Shown: positions 6,257 to 15,462, numbered from the stretch's first letter. The stretch is 39,894 bases of DNA from Kiritimatiellota bacterium (GCA_014381785.1 JACNKZ010000082.1:1-39894); one strand, 5' to 3'. A program made the numbers and translations. The notes: generated by a model from the sequence alone, not told the origin.

Positions 6257-7684
6257 TTATCGGGCTTTGCGATCAATCAGCTCCCCTGCGGCATCGCGCA
6301 ACTCGATTTCGAGCGGCATTTTGCCGAGCGCGTGCGTGGCGCACGACAGACACGGGTCATACGCGCGAATTGCCACTTCCACATGGTTGAGCAATCCCTC
6401 GGTGATCTCTGTGCCGCTTAGATATTTTTTCGCCACGCCTTCCACCGCCAGATTCATCGGCGTGTTGTTGTTGGTAGTGGAAACAATCAGATTGGCCATG
6501 GTGACCTGGTCGTTTTCATCGACCTTGTAGTGATGGAACAACGTGCCGCGCGGTGCTTCAATCAGGCCAACGGACTCTTCGCGACGCTCCCCTTTCACCA
6601 TCAGATCCGTGCCCTGCAAATCCGGATCGTTGAGCAGATCGCGGATTTTTTCGGCGGAGTGCAGCAGCTCGATCATACGCGCCCAGTGATAGGCCATCGT
6701 CAGGTTGTTCGGCTTGCCATCGGTGATGCCCATGAACTCCTGGCGGGCTATTTCAGCCTCGGGGCTGTCAATAAAGTCACAGGTGTTGATGCGCGCCAGC
6801 GGCCCGACCCGATACCAGCCGTTTTCCGGCCCGATGGTTTTGATGAACGGGAATTTCATGTAGGACCACGGGCGCACCTCTTCGGCGATGTACTTGTAGT
6901 ACCCCTGATAGTCGACCTGATCAAAAATCGTGGCGCCCTCGGCATTCACCGCGCGCAAATTTCCGTGATACAAATCCATCGCGCCGTCTTCACGGATCAA
7001 TGAGACATGGTTGGAATCAAACGCGCCGAAATCCGCCAACTCATCCAGATGCTCGAAGGTGTAGTCTTTGGCAATCTTCAGCGCGGACTTCGACCATTCG
7101 ATCATCTGGTCAATCTCTTTGAGGAATTCATCCCGCTCCGCAATGCTGAGATTTTTATTCACGCCGCCGGGAACCGCGCCGGTTCCGTGGATTTTTTTAC
7201 CGGCCGTGGCCTTGATAATCTCCTGGCCGTACTTGCGCATCATCACCCCCTGCACCGCCAGCTCGGGGAACTTACGCGCCACACCGACCACATTGCGAAT
7301 CGCCACATCGGCATCGAAACCAAACAGCAGATCGGGGGAGCAGAGATGGAAAAAGTGCAGTGCATGGCTCTGGAACATCTGTCCGTAATGCATCAGGCGG
7401 CGAATCTTTTCGGCGGTCGGTGTGAGCTGATCGACCCCGACAATTCCGTCCATCGCTTTGGCAGCCGCCAAATGATGACTGACCGGGCAGATGCCGCACA
7501 GGCGCTGCACCAGCACCGGAATTTCCCAATACGGACGACCCTGAATAAAGCGCTCAAAACCTCGAAATTCCACGATGTGCAGCCGCGCCTGTGTCACCTG
7601 TTGATTTTCATCCAGCAGAATGGTGACTTTACCGTGCCCCTCAACGCGTGTGACCGGCTCAATAATTATTTTTCGTTCGCTCAT
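6257..7684 (-). CDS. hoxH: [NiFe] hydrogenase large subunit, bidirectional NAD-linked type
   Basis: The 475-residue catalytic subunit carries the Ni-Fe(CN)2CO site that interconverts H2 with protons and electrons. The N-terminal L1 motif RVEGHGKV (13-20) is followed by RLCGICPVSH with Cys63 and Cys66. The C-terminal DPCLSCATH gives the other two nickel ligands, Cys445 and Cys448. Residues after His451 (24 residues) should be cut off by a maturation endopeptidase, which is not in this window. It is the last gene of hoxF-U-Y-H, 9 bases after hoxY. Overall similarity points to group 3d. The enzyme is expected in the cytoplasm, since no Tat signal is present in the small subunit. Confidence 0.93.
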   Translation of the reverse strand: MSERKIIIEPVTRVEGHGKVTILLDENQQVTQARLHIVEFRGFERFIQGRPYWEIPVLVQRLCGICPVSHHLAAAKAMDGIVGVDQLTPTAEKIRRLMHYGQMFQSHALHFFHLCSPDLLFGFDADVAIRNVVGVARKFPELAVQGVMMRKYGQEIIKATAGKKIHGTGAVPGGVNKNLSIAERDEFLKEIDQMIEWSKSALKIAKDYTFEHLDELADFGAFDSNHVSLIREDGAMDLYHGNLRAVNAEGATIFDQVDYQGYYKYIAEEVRPWSYMKFPFIKTIGPENGWYRVGPLARINTCDFIDSPEAEIARQEFMGITDGKPNNLTMAYHWARMIELLHSAEKIRDLLNDPDLQGTDLMVKGERREESVGLIEAPRGTLFHHYKVDENDQVTMANLIVSTTNNNTPMNLAVEGVAKKYLSGTEITEGLLNHVEVAIRAYDPCLSCATHALGKMPLEIELRDAAGELIDRKAR

Positions 7685-7693
7685 GGTTTTGTC

Positions 7694-8239
7694 CTAATCG
7701 TATTTTAAAAGTTCGTAAGGCAATTCTATCGGCTTGCCGCTGAGCAGCGCGGTCACCGCGGCCCAGATGGCATCGGCGGAAGGCGGACAACCGGGCAGGA
7801 AGTAGTCGATCTTCACCACTTCATGCGCCGGATAGACTTTATCCAGAATGAGGGGAATGTCGGGATCGTTCGGAACCTGACCGGACGGATTATAAACCGT
7901 GATGCCGGTGAGGTAGGCTTCGTCGAAGCATTCGGCCAGCGGAATGTTGTTGCGCATGGCGGGGATGCCTCCCATGGTGGCGCAATCGCCGAGCGAAACC
8001 AGCACATCACAATGCTCACGGAACTCCTGCAGCACATGAACGTTCTCTTCGTTACAGCAGCCGCCTTCAATCAGGCCGACCGCGCAACGGCCTTCGATTT
8101 TTTTAATATCGTCAATCGGCGACTTGTCGAAGTCGATCAGTTCAATCAGTTGCAGAATGCGCTCATCAATGTCGAGCAACGACATATGGCACCCAAAGCA
8201 TCCGGCCAGCGAGGTGGTTGCAATTTTCGGCTTACTCAT
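7694..8239 (-). CDS. hoxY: [NiFe] hydrogenase small subunit of NAD-reducing type
   Basis: The 181-residue electron-transfer subunit pairs with HoxH and holds the proximal [4Fe-4S] cluster. The ligands are visible as GCFGCHMS (Cys14 and Cys17), GGCCNEEN, GDCATMGG and FLPGCPPSAD. It is short and lacks a Tat signal and the distal cluster domain, as expected for the soluble HoxY type. The ATG at 8239 follows GGAGGGTGGTC; an in-frame GTG six bases upstream is less likely. The start overlaps the hoxU stop by 8 bases, implying translational coupling. Confidence 0.92.
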   Translation of the reverse strand: MSKPKIATTSLAGCFGCHMSLLDIDERILQLIELIDFDKSPIDDIKKIEGRCAVGLIEGGCCNEENVHVLQEFREHCDVLVSLGDCATMGGIPAMRNNIPLAECFDEAYLTGITVYNPSGQVPNDPDIPLILDKVYPAHEVVKIDYFLPGCPPSADAIWAAVTALLSGKPIELPYELLKYD

Positions 8240-8930
8240 GACCACCCTCCTCTATGTCAGAACCAATCGGCTGATGATCGTAGAGCCGTTGCCCTATCGG
8301 CGTCTTGAATGCCGTCCTCTTTTTAATGATGCACCCGACCGGGCAGACATCCGCAGAGCGGTCATCCACACTCATATCAGTATCCGCCAAAACCTTTTCG
8401 CCGTTCACGCCGATTTTACGGTCAAAACCGCGACCAATGGACTGGAACACATTCTTGCCGTCCAGCTCCTGACTGGCCCGCACGCAGCGCGCGCACATGA
8501 TACAGCGGTTATGGTCGAGCATCACATCGGGATGCGAGGCATCCACCTCTTTGGGCGGGAACTGGAACGGGTACTGCGGCGCGGTGATCCCGAACCGGTA
8601 GGCCATCGCCTGCAATTCGCAGTTGCCGCTGCGCTCGCAGAACATGCAGAAGTGGTTTCCCTCCACAAACATCATGTCGATGATATTGCGGCGGTGTTCC
8701 AGCAATTCCGGCGTCTCGTTTTCGACCACCATGCCCTCCGCGACCGGTTTGACGCAGGCGGCCTGCGGACGACCGTCAACGATCACCGTGCAAACTCGAC
8801 AGCTACCGATCGGTTTCAGATCCGAATGTGCGCACAGACGCGGGATATAAATCCCGGCCGCATCCGCCGCCTCCATAATGGTCTGGCCCGGTTTCGCCTC
8901 AATTTCCTGTCCATCAATTGTGAACTTCAT
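8232..8930 (-). CDS. hoxU: hydrogenase diaphorase iron-sulfur subunit
   Basis: The 232-residue protein links the flavin subunit to the hydrogenase module and resembles the N-terminal part of NuoG. The [2Fe-2S] ferredoxin domain has CAHSDLKPIGSCRVC with a later AAC. The His-plus-Cys [4Fe-4S] motif is HFCMFCERSGNC, and a second cluster has CIMCARCVRA with CPVGC near the C-terminus. The start follows AAGGAGTGAAATA, 11 bases after hoxF. An in-frame extension upstream lies inside hoxF and is rejected. It overlaps hoxY by 8 bases. Confidence 0.92.
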   Translation of the reverse strand: MKFTIDGQEIEAKPGQTIMEAADAAGIYIPRLCAHSDLKPIGSCRVCTVIVDGRPQAACVKPVAEGMVVENETPELLEHRRNIIDMMFVEGNHFCMFCERSGNCELQAMAYRFGITAPQYPFQFPPKEVDASHPDVMLDHNRCIMCARCVRASQELDGKNVFQSIGRGFDRKIGVNGEKVLADTDMSVDDRSADVCPVGCIIKKRTAFKTPIGQRLYDHQPIGSDIEEGGHE

Positions 8931-8941
8931 TATTTCACTCC

Positions 8942-10756
8942 TTAGCGTGCATGAAAAATAACGGATCGCCGGCCCGTCAGTTCGCTCGCGTCCTCGACGG
9001 CCTTCAGAACATCGAACGATTTCTGCAGACCACTGCGGTCTTCCCGCACCAGCGCGTTGTAAATGGGTCGGAAATTTTTCAGCGTCGAAAGAATCGGATT
9101 GGGCGAGGTCTGTCCCAGTCCACAACGACTCATACGGCAGGTGCTTTTGCCCAGCCGTTCGAGATAGTCCAGGTCTTCCGGCACTCCCTTGCCTTCGCGG
9201 ATTCGCTCGAGCCGCTGACGCAGCAGCACGTTGCCGACGCGGCACGGCACGCAATAACCGCAACTCTCATCAATGAAAAACTCCATAAAAGCATCCACCA
9301 CTTCGAGCAGGTCGCGCTGCGCACTGAATACCATGATCGATCCGCCGGTCGGCAGGTCGCTGAAACAGATTTTTCGATGATACTGGCCGCGATCGATCAT
9401 CTGTCCGGACGGCCCCGCAATCTGAACCGCGGCGGCATCCTCCGCGCCGACTTTTTTAAGCAGTTCAGCAACCGTAATTCCAAAAGGAACTTCATAGACG
9501 CCGGGGCGTTCGCAGTCGCCGCATACGCTGAGCAGCTTGGTGCCGCAGCTGCGCTCGGTGCCGATGTTTTCGAACCAGACCGCGCCCTTATCCATGATGC
9601 GGGCGGCGCAGCAGTAGCTCTCCACATTGTTGACAGCCGTCGGCGAGACTTTATACCCCGCGATCGCCGGGAACGGCGGCCGGTCGGCCGGGTCGCCCCG
9701 CGTTCCTTCACAGGAGCTGATCAGAGAGGATTCCTCGCCGCAGACATAGGCTCCCGCGCCCATCTGGATGCGGATGTCGAAATTAAAGCCCTCTTTGCCG
9801 GAAATGGAATTGCCGAGCAGACCCGCCTTGCGCCGGCGATTGAGCACTTCCTCAAGGAACGCGCGCAAATAGGCATATTCAGCACGCAGATAGATGATGC
9901 CCGTTTCGGCACCGGTGCTGTAGGCCGCGATCGTCATGCCTTCAATCATCAGATCGGGCCGCTCGGTGAGCAGCACCCGGTCCTTGAAGGTGCCCGGTTC
10001 GCCCTCGTCGGCATTGCAAAGGATAAACTTGTTTTCACCGGCAGCACCGCGGGTAAAGTCCCATTTAAGTCCCACAAGGAACCCCGCTCCGCCGCGTCCC
10101 TGCAGGCCGGATTCTTTAATCTCCGCAATCACCTCTTGCGGTGTTTTCTCAAGCGTCTTTTTGAGTCCAGCTTCCGGGGTGCAGTCGCAGAGCAGCACCT
10201 CGCCGCGCTCCAGAATATTATTCTGCACCATCGCCTGCACCAACGGATCCGCATTGCCGCCGTCGCCGCATTCGCTCACTAGATCCTGCGGGTCGAATTT
10301 TTTGCGAAGCGCAGCGATAATGCCCGGAACCTTTTCGGGAGTCAGGTTCGTCAGCACGGTATCGTTGGCGAGCGCGGCCGGTGCCTGATCGCTCATGCCG
10401 ATGCAGGCGGTCCATTCCAGTGTAAAATGACCATCTTCAGTGGTTTCACCCATGGAGATGCCCAGTTCATTTTCAAACGCCGCAGCCACATCGTCCGCGC
10501 CTTTAAAGCGATCAATAATGTCATCACAAAGGCGCAACACCACCTTGCCCTGTTTGCGGTCGGAAAGAAACGCGTAGAAGGAGATGACGCTTTCGACCTC
10601 CACCCGATGGGTTCCGGCCTCTTTGGCAATCAGTTCGTAATATTCCGGCGGGACATAGCCGAGCTCCTGCTGAACTTCACGAACCATGTCCATCAACCGC
10701 GTCCTGTCATTCCCGAACTTACGGCAGATACCTCGAACCTTCTTTTCATTCGACAT
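8942..10756 (-). CDS. hoxF: fused HoxE-like/HoxF NAD(H)-binding diaphorase subunit
   Basis: The 604-residue protein oxidises or reduces NAD(H) through FMN. Residues about 1-150 are a NuoE/HoxE-like thioredoxin-fold domain. The rest is NuoF-like, with GRGGAGFLVGLKW (FMN/NAD), GAGAYVCGEESSL, and the [4Fe-4S] ligands in ESCGYCVPCR plus a later Cys in STCRMSRCG. In the NuoE-like part only two of the usual four cluster cysteines are seen (LRLCDDI and TACIGMSDQAP; the second partner in each pair is missing), so a [2Fe-2S] cluster there is doubtful. The ATG at 10756 has GTGAGG upstream. It is the first gene of the hox operon and divergent from nfo. No separate hoxE is present. Confidence 0.9.
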   Translation of the reverse strand: MSNEKKVRGICRKFGNDRTRLMDMVREVQQELGYVPPEYYELIAKEAGTHRVEVESVISFYAFLSDRKQGKVVLRLCDDIIDRFKGADDVAAAFENELGISMGETTEDGHFTLEWTACIGMSDQAPAALANDTVLTNLTPEKVPGIIAALRKKFDPQDLVSECGDGGNADPLVQAMVQNNILERGEVLLCDCTPEAGLKKTLEKTPQEVIAEIKESGLQGRGGAGFLVGLKWDFTRGAAGENKFILCNADEGEPGTFKDRVLLTERPDLMIEGMTIAAYSTGAETGIIYLRAEYAYLRAFLEEVLNRRRKAGLLGNSISGKEGFNFDIRIQMGAGAYVCGEESSLISSCEGTRGDPADRPPFPAIAGYKVSPTAVNNVESYCCAARIMDKGAVWFENIGTERSCGTKLLSVCGDCERPGVYEVPFGITVAELLKKVGAEDAAAVQIAGPSGQMIDRGQYHRKICFSDLPTGGSIMVFSAQRDLLEVVDAFMEFFIDESCGYCVPCRVGNVLLRQRLERIREGKGVPEDLDYLERLGKSTCRMSRCGLGQTSPNPILSTLKNFRPIYNALVREDRSGLQKSFDVLKAVEDASELTGRRSVIFHAR

Positions 10757-10867
10757 GTGAAACCTCACTTCCGGCTAAGTCCGTACAGCTTATCGGTTTG
10801 TTTTCAATCAAACAAGAATGAAGAACAAAGAGATGGTCATCAGAACCGGAACCCGTAAAATCGCCGC

Positions 10868-11722
10868 ATGAAAACAAATGGAAAGTTTATTGGAGCGCAT
10901 GTCAGCGCCAGCGGCGGCGTGCAGAATGCCCCGCAAAACGCCAAAGCCATCGGTGCAAATGCCTTTGCCCTGTTCACAAAGAACCAGCGGCAATGGGTCA
11001 GCGCCCCGCTCCCGGACGATGGCATTGCCGCCTTTAAAGAAAACTGCGGCGGCGAATTCTCAGCCAAACACATCCTGCCGCACGACTCCTACCTGATTAA
11101 CCTCGGCCATCCCGAGGCCGAAGGGCTGGAGAAATCACGAACGGCCTTCCTCGACGAAATGCAGCGCTGTGAGCAGCTCGGTCTCGATCGACTCAACTTT
11201 CACCCCGGTAGCCACCTCAAAAAATGCACCGAGGACGAATGCGTTGCCACCATCGCCGAATCAATCAACATCGCGCTATCAAAAACCAACGGCGTCAGTG
11301 CCGTTATCGAAAACACTGCCGGCCAAGGCTCCAACATGGGCTACCGCTTTGAGCAGCTCGCCAGCATGATTGAGCAGGTCGAAGACAAAAGCCGCGTCGG
11401 CGTCTGCATCGACACCTGCCACACCTTCACCTCCGGCTACGACCTGCGCACCACCGCCGCCTGCAAAGAGACCTTCGACCGCTTCGACGAGATTGTCGGC
11501 TTCCAATACTTAATGGGGATGCACCTCAACGACTCCAAAAAAGACCTCGCCACGCGGGTGGACCGCCACCACAGCCTCGGCGAAGGCTTCATCGGACTCG
11601 ACTGCTTCCGCTTCATCATGGCCGACGAGCGCTTCAACGACATGCCGCTCATCCTCGAAACGCCCGACCCCTCCATTTGGGCTGATGAAATCAAACTGCT
11701 GCGCAGCTTTCAAGCAGGCTGA
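10868..11722 (+). CDS. nfo: endonuclease IV (AP endonuclease)
   Basis: The 284-residue enzyme cleaves DNA 5' of abasic sites in base excision repair. It is a TIM barrel with zinc ligands visible in order: GAHVSASGG near residue 10, LNFHPGSH (about 112-119), the Glu in [16 protein letters not shown] (about 180), [21 protein letters not shown] (about 217-237) and ILETP near the C-terminus. Length matches the Escherichia coli enzyme (about 285). It begins eight bases after a weak purine stretch and is divergent from the hox operon, sharing a 111-base spacer. Confidence 0.94.
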   Translation: MKTNGKFIGAHVSASGGVQNAPQNAKAIGANAFALFTKNQRQWVSAPLPDDGIAAFKENCGGEFSAKHILPHDSYLINLGHPEAEGLEKSRTAFLDEMQRCEQLGLDRLNFHPGSHLKKCTEDECVATIAESINIALSKTNGVSAVIENTAGQGSNMGYRFEQLASMIEQVEDKSRVGVCIDTCHTFTSGYDLRTTAACKETFDRFDEIVGFQYLMGMHLNDSKKDLATRVDRHHSLGEGFIGLDCFRFIMADERFNDMPLILETPDPSIWADEIKLLRSFQAG

Positions 11723-11747
11723 GGCCTATTGCATAGGCGCGCGCAGA

Positions 11748-11840
11748 TTTTTTCCAACCATTGGAAGTTTTCAGATCATTTTTTCCAATGCTTGGAAAAA
11801 ATATGCGCCGCAACGCAGTTGCTTTCCAAGCACTGAAACC
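11748..11840. repeat. cluster of three dispersed palindromes after nfo
   Basis: Perfect copies lie at 11752-11766 (centre CCA) and 11783-11797 (centre TGC); the latter extends to eight-base arms with flanking T and A runs. A two-mismatch copy lies at 11824-11838. The cluster sits between the convergent nfo and thiF genes. The stems are AT-rich, so strong terminator activity is unlikely though possible. Confidence 0.85.
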
Positions 11841-12115
11841 CTCTGCGGCCTTTGCGACTCTGCGTGGAATAATCTGTATCCGCACCGCCGATCTTTCACC
11901 CCCCCCCGTTCGCAAGCTCACTTCCGCCGTCGTTCGCTGAGCTATGGCGGACACGGGAAGAGAGCCCTTCGAAACGCTCAGGACAGGCAGCCAAGGGATA
12001 GAAAGGTGTTGGGAAGTTGACTCTGACTCACTCGGGGCCCCTCTAGCATCAGCGGGTGGTAAAAATCTGTTCTCTGCCGTGTCTGCCGAAGCTTTTGGCG
12101 AAGGCCGGGACGCAG
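11841..12115. other. convergent spacer with no gene; holds short dispersed repeats
   Basis: I see no credible gene in this spacer. It contains a run of ten C residues near 11900, then a CGTTCGCTGAGCTATGGCGGACA element (about 11931-11953) that resembles CTTCGCTAAAGCTACG elements at 3371 and 24004. CCTTCGAAACGCTCAGGACAGGC follows (about 11968-11990). Such sequences look like remnants of repetitive intergenic elements. Confidence 0.5.
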
Positions 12116-12922
12116 TCAGTCGACGATGAGCCGGAGGGCGAGGTTGGCCTGCATAGAGGCGGCAATGCCGACGCGCGGAGCCATCAGCCCGCAGCCGGGC
12201 TGTGCGCCGGTTTCGAGGTCGCCGACAATGTAAATGTTTTTGCCGAGCGATTTAATGCCGATGGTTTCGCCGGAGGCGTATCCGGCCACGCCGGATGCTC
12301 CGATAAAGGGCGTGTCCGGTTTTTCCGCAGTGAAAGCCTGCAGGAGCATCGCTTTCTGATCCGCGCGGTCAAACGCTTCGATCATCACATCGGTTTTTCC
12401 AAAGGTTGGAAAAATATTATCCGCGGTGAGTTTCACGGCGTGCGCCTCGACCTCTACATAGGGGTTGATTTTCCGAAGGTTGGAAACCAGTGCTTCTGTT
12501 TTGAGCATTCCGATCTGATCGATAAAATACTGCTGGCGATTGAGGTTGCTCGGCTCGACCACATCAAAGTCGGCGACAATCAGCTTGCCGATGCCTACAC
12601 GCGCAAGGGCGCCGGCAATGGCGGAGCCCAGTCCGCCGAGCCCGGCGATACCGACGGTGGCGGCTTTGAGTTTGGCATGAACGCCCGGCGTGTGACGCGC
12701 GGCCATCAGTCCTTCGAGTTCTTTTTCCGAAGGGACTTCGCCGCGGGTAATCAAAGAAACCTCGTCGCCATCGGTGAGCGGCGCATCGGCATTCATCGCC
12801 GCGCCGTTAAGAATCAGTATATCCGCCGCAGGGCGAAGACGATCTCGCAGGGTAAACAGGGTTTCCCCCGGCAAAAGCTCAACCGGAACTTCGTTGAGGC
12901 GGATGTTCACGGGAATTACCAC
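12116..12922 (-). CDS. thiF: ThiS-like/ThiF fusion: sulfur carrier adenylyltransferase
   Basis: This E1-like enzyme has 268 residues and is expected to adenylate the C-terminus of a sulfur-carrier protein for thiamine thiazole synthesis. Residues about 1-65 form a ThiS-like ubiquitin-fold domain. The adenylating domain follows with VGIAGLGGLGSAIAGALAR (ATP loop) and the strongly conserved VEPSNLNRQQYF and GLMAPRVG. It matches the family-2 ThiF proteins seen in clostridia and related anaerobes. The GTG start overlaps the lptE stop by 7 bases; a second GTG at 12910 is also possible. Two dispersed palindromes lie inside the gene; one encodes FPTFGK (about residue 172). Confidence 0.85.
   Translation of the reverse strand: MVIPVNIRLNEVPVELLPGETLFTLRDRLRPAADILILNGAAMNADAPLTDGDEVSLITRGEVPSEKELEGLMAARHTPGVHAKLKAATVGIAGLGGLGSAIAGALARVGIGKLIVADFDVVEPSNLNRQQYFIDQIGMLKTEALVSNLRKINPYVEVEAHAVKLTADNIFPTFGKTDVMIEAFDRADQKAMLLQAFTAEKPDTPFIGASGVAGYASGETIGIKSLGKNIYIVGDLETGAQPGCGLMAPRVGIAASMQANLALRLIVD
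12397..12411. repeat. dispersed palindrome inside thiF
   Basis: A perfect TTCCAA-AGG-TTGGAA lies here, extended by further T and A bases to nine-base arms. Read on the gene strand it encodes F-P-T-F-G-K. Against my memory of related ThiF proteins the local length is unchanged, so the motif appears to replace rather than lengthen the protein. Confidence 0.9.
12471..12485. repeat. one-mismatch dispersed palindrome inside thiF
   Basis: TTCCGA-AGG-TTGGAA encodes part of S-N-L-R-K. These residues fit the conserved family sequence before INPYVEVEAH, so this copy may be a chance near-match preserved by protein constraint. Confidence 0.6.
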
Positions 12923-13419
12923 GCGGTGGTCACAAGGCTGACCACTTTGCGGGCCAGATCAGCCGACGCTTCAGGCAAGGTACCGAGCTTGGCCGTGGTC
13001 AGATCGGCCGCATACGGAAATTCTGATTCGCCGAGCAGCTCAGGGCTCTCGAGAACCACCTCGCTAGAGTCCGTATAGTACAACACTGAAGAGGCTCGAA
13101 TAACCATCCGGTACTCGCGGGCCAGTGTTCCGTGGCGGCGATCAAAGGCCAGCGCATCCAAATTGAAACCGTTCAACGTCACCTTCAGTACCGCATCCGC
13201 TTCGCCGGGCGAAGCAAGTTGAAGGCGTCCGTCCATCTGCACTTCAGCGCGCAGGGCTTTCATTACAGCCACCTCAATAGAGGGCTCATCCGTCTGGTTT
13301 ACAATGCTCAGACTCACACTTTGAACGTTTTCAGGGAGCGTGCTGCCGACCTGATATCCGGCGCAACCTGTCAGGATCAGGAACAAAGAAAGAAGCGGGA
13401 GATGTTTTATGAATTTCAT
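12916..13419 (-). CDS. lptE: LptE-like outer-membrane lipoprotein
   Basis: The 167-residue protein has a signal peptide with lipobox LTGC (Cys at residue 19), then AGYQVGSTLPENVQSVSL, which is typical of LptE, the partner that plugs LptD during lipopolysaccharide insertion. A helix-strand pattern with PSIEVAVMKALRAEVQMDGRL follows, as in LptE proteins. Its role in LPS export fits the LptF/G permease at 36.7 kb. The stop overlaps the next gene (thiF), although the two functions are unrelated. Start ATG at 13419; upstream sequence is AT-rich with only weak purine bases. Confidence 0.75.
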   Translation of the reverse strand: MKFIKHLPLLSLFLILTGCAGYQVGSTLPENVQSVSLSIVNQTDEPSIEVAVMKALRAEVQMDGRLQLASPGEADAVLKVTLNGFNLDALAFDRRHGTLAREYRMVIRASSVLYYTDSSEVVLESPELLGESEFPYAADLTTAKLGTLPEASADLARKVVSLVTTAW

Positions 13420-13732
13420 GGCGACACATTAGAAGAGCTCCCTATTCACGGTCAAGCTAAGAGTCGGCCGTTGGCCTCCGATACGAGATACACGATACGG
13501 GATGTCGGGCCGGCGTTTATCCCGAATCCCGACACGAAGTGAGGGTGGCGCAAAGCGACAGCAGCGCCTTGAAACGAAGTGGAAAGATAATTTTGCAAAG
13601 CAAAATAATGACCGGAGGGAATGTTTCAGCGGCAAACCCGCGTCCCGCATCCTGAAAAAACACGTCTATACTTGATTCCGCCCCGTCCCGTGATTACTTT
13701 GGTCGGAAGCATTTTTCAGGAGAGAAAAAATT
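13420..13732. other. divergent spacer between lptE and serA with hairpins
   Basis: No gene is supported here. GTCGGG (from 13504) and CCCGAC (to 13531) form a hairpin around a GC-rich middle. ATTTTGC-AAA-GCAAAAT at 13590-13606 is a perfect seven-base-arm hairpin. The stretch TACGAGATACACGATACGGGAT resembles sequence at 22775-22800 after argJ, so it may be another repeat family. Promoters for the two divergent genes should lie here, but I cannot place them. Confidence 0.45.
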
Positions 13733-15310
13733 ATGAAAAAAGTACTGATTCCGACCAAACTCGACCCCGTGGCCAAAGAGCTGCTGGAAGCCAACGGCAA
13801 CTATACCGTTGTGCAGGACGACAGCGCCGATCTGGCCACCCTCGCCGCACAGAACCCCGATACCTACGCCCTGTTTGTCCGCAGTGAAAAAGTCACCGCA
13901 GAAATCATCGACGCCCTTCCCTCGCTCAAAGTCGTCATCCGCGCGGGCGCAGGCTACAACACGATCGACATCAAACATGCGCGCGCTAAAAAAATCGACG
14001 TCATGAACACGCCCGGAGCCAATGCCAACGCCGTAGCTGAGGAAGTCATCGCCCTGATGCTGGCCGATGCCCGCCACGTTGTTCCTGCCGACGCTTCCAC
14101 CCGCGCCGGCAAATGGGAAAAGAAAAATTTCATGGGCCGCGAAGTCACCGGAAAAACCGTTGGGATTGTCGGACTCGGCGCCATCGGCCGTCTCGTCGCC
14201 AGACGTCTGAGCGGCTTTGATGTAAAGGTTCTCGCTTTTGATCCGGTTCTTTCCGAAGAAGCCGCCGAACGCATCGGCGTCAAACTGGTCAGCCTGGCCG
14301 ACCTCTTCGCACAGAGCGACTACGTCTCGCTCCACATTCCGGAAAACGAGCACACCAAAGGCCTGATCAATAAAACCCTGCTCGGCAACATGAAAACCGG
14401 CGCCACGCTCATTAACTGCGCACGTGCCGGCGTCATCAACGAGGACGACCTGCGCGCTGTTAAACCCGAAAAGGGTCTGCGCTTCCTGAACGATGTCTAC
14501 GCCAAAGATGCCGAAGGCGATAAAACCGTCACCGACATCGCCGACATCATGGTGCCGCACCTCGGCGCCAGCACCCACGAAGCCAACTACAACGCCGCCC
14601 GCCGTTCCGCTGAGCAGCTGATCGACTTCGACGAAAAAGGGGTCACCTCTTACATCGTCAACCGCGACATCCCCGAAGGCCTCGACGAAGCCTACGCCGA
14701 CCTCGCCTTCACCATTGCCAAGCTGACCCGCACCATGATCGGCACGAGCACCAAACTCAGCAAAATCGAAACCAGCTTCTACGGCGAGCTCCAGCGATTC
14801 AGCAACTGGCTCACCGTGCCGGTGGTCTGCGCGCTCAGCAACGACTTCGACCGCTCCATGGACGAGAAAGCCGCCATCAGCTATCTCGAAGATATGGGCA
14901 TCGACTACGATATCCGCCCGGCCGACGAATCCAAAGGTTACGGCAACACCATCACGGTGGATCTCGTTGCCCGCGTGGACGAAGAAAGCCTTAAACGCAT
15001 CAGCGTGCGCGGTACCGTGGCCGAAGGCCGCCTCATGATCTCGCGGATCGGCGGATTCGACGGGCTCTATTTCGAACCCAAAGGCCACCTCGCGCTCTTC
15101 ACCTACCGCGACCGCCCCGGCGTCCTCAGCCAGATCGCCGGCGCCATGGCCGAAGCCAACATCAACATCGATGACGTCCGCAACCCGCACGACGAGAGCG
15201 GCGAACGTTCCATTGCGATTCTGAAGGTCAGCCAGCCGGTTCCCGGCGAGATTCTCGAAAAAGTCGCCGCCAAAATCGACGCCCTCAGTTTCTGCTCCGT
15301 CTCCTTCTAA
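13733..15310 (+). CDS. serA: D-3-phosphoglycerate dehydrogenase
   Basis: The 525-residue long-form enzyme catalyses the first step of serine synthesis, oxidising 3-phosphoglycerate with NAD. It has the two-part catalytic/NAD domain with VGIVGLGAIGRLVARRL (about residues 141-157), the catalytic Arg in NCARAGVINEDDL and the catalytic His in MVPHLGASTHEA. An intervening ASB-like domain (about 310-440) and a C-terminal ACT domain (LFTYRDRPGVLSQIAGAMAE, about 450-525) follow, the latter usually binding serine for feedback control. AGGAGAGAAAAAATT precedes the start. A strong terminator follows, so the gene is probably monocistronic. Confidence 0.93.
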   Translation: MKKVLIPTKLDPVAKELLEANGNYTVVQDDSADLATLAAQNPDTYALFVRSEKVTAEIIDALPSLKVVIRAGAGYNTIDIKHARAKKIDVMNTPGANANAVAEEVIALMLADARHVVPADASTRAGKWEKKNFMGREVTGKTVGIVGLGAIGRLVARRLSGFDVKVLAFDPVLSEEAAERIGVKLVSLADLFAQSDYVSLHIPENEHTKGLINKTLLGNMKTGATLINCARAGVINEDDLRAVKPEKGLRFLNDVYAKDAEGDKTVTDIADIMVPHLGASTHEANYNAARRSAEQLIDFDEKGVTSYIVNRDIPEGLDEAYADLAFTIAKLTRTMIGTSTKLSKIETSFYGELQRFSNWLTVPVVCALSNDFDRSMDEKAAISYLEDMGIDYDIRPADESKGYGNTITVDLVARVDEESLKRISVRGTVAEGRLMISRIGGFDGLYFEPKGHLALFTYRDRPGVLSQIAGAMAEANINIDDVRNPHDESGERSIAILKVSQPVPGEILEKVAAKIDALSFCSVSF

Positions 15311-15331
15311 AAAGACCGGCGCAGAAACCGC

Positions 15332-15360
15332 AAAGCCCGCCCTCACCGGCGGGCTTTTTT
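15332..15360 (+). terminator. intrinsic terminator of serA
   Basis: GCCCGCC (15335-15341) and GGCGGGC (15348-15354) form a GC-rich seven-pair stem with a six-base loop, followed directly by TTTTTT. It lies 22 bases after the serA stop. Confidence 0.92.
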
Positions 15361-15462
15361 CATGCAAAAGGGTTCTTGATTGAACGCGGAAATCCGAACA
15401 CTGTCTACTCACTCGCAGACAAGATAATCTTCCCGAAGCACCACCTGCCGGAAATTAAAATT

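Noticed and set aside
8951-10282. Long open frame antisense to hoxF (443 codons)
   Set aside because: No ribosome site or recognisable domain; it is a shadow of the well-supported hoxF gene.
11783-11797. TTCCAA palindromes as intrinsic terminators
   Set aside because: Arms are short and AT-rich, and many copies lie inside essential coding genes, where termination would be harmful. Real terminators here (15332, 21495, 26988) have GC-rich stems and T-runs.
13694-15412. Long open frame antisense to serA (572 codons)
   Set aside because: It mirrors serA codon bias; the product is a low-complexity Gly/Asp/Val string with no domain, and serA is clearly the real gene.
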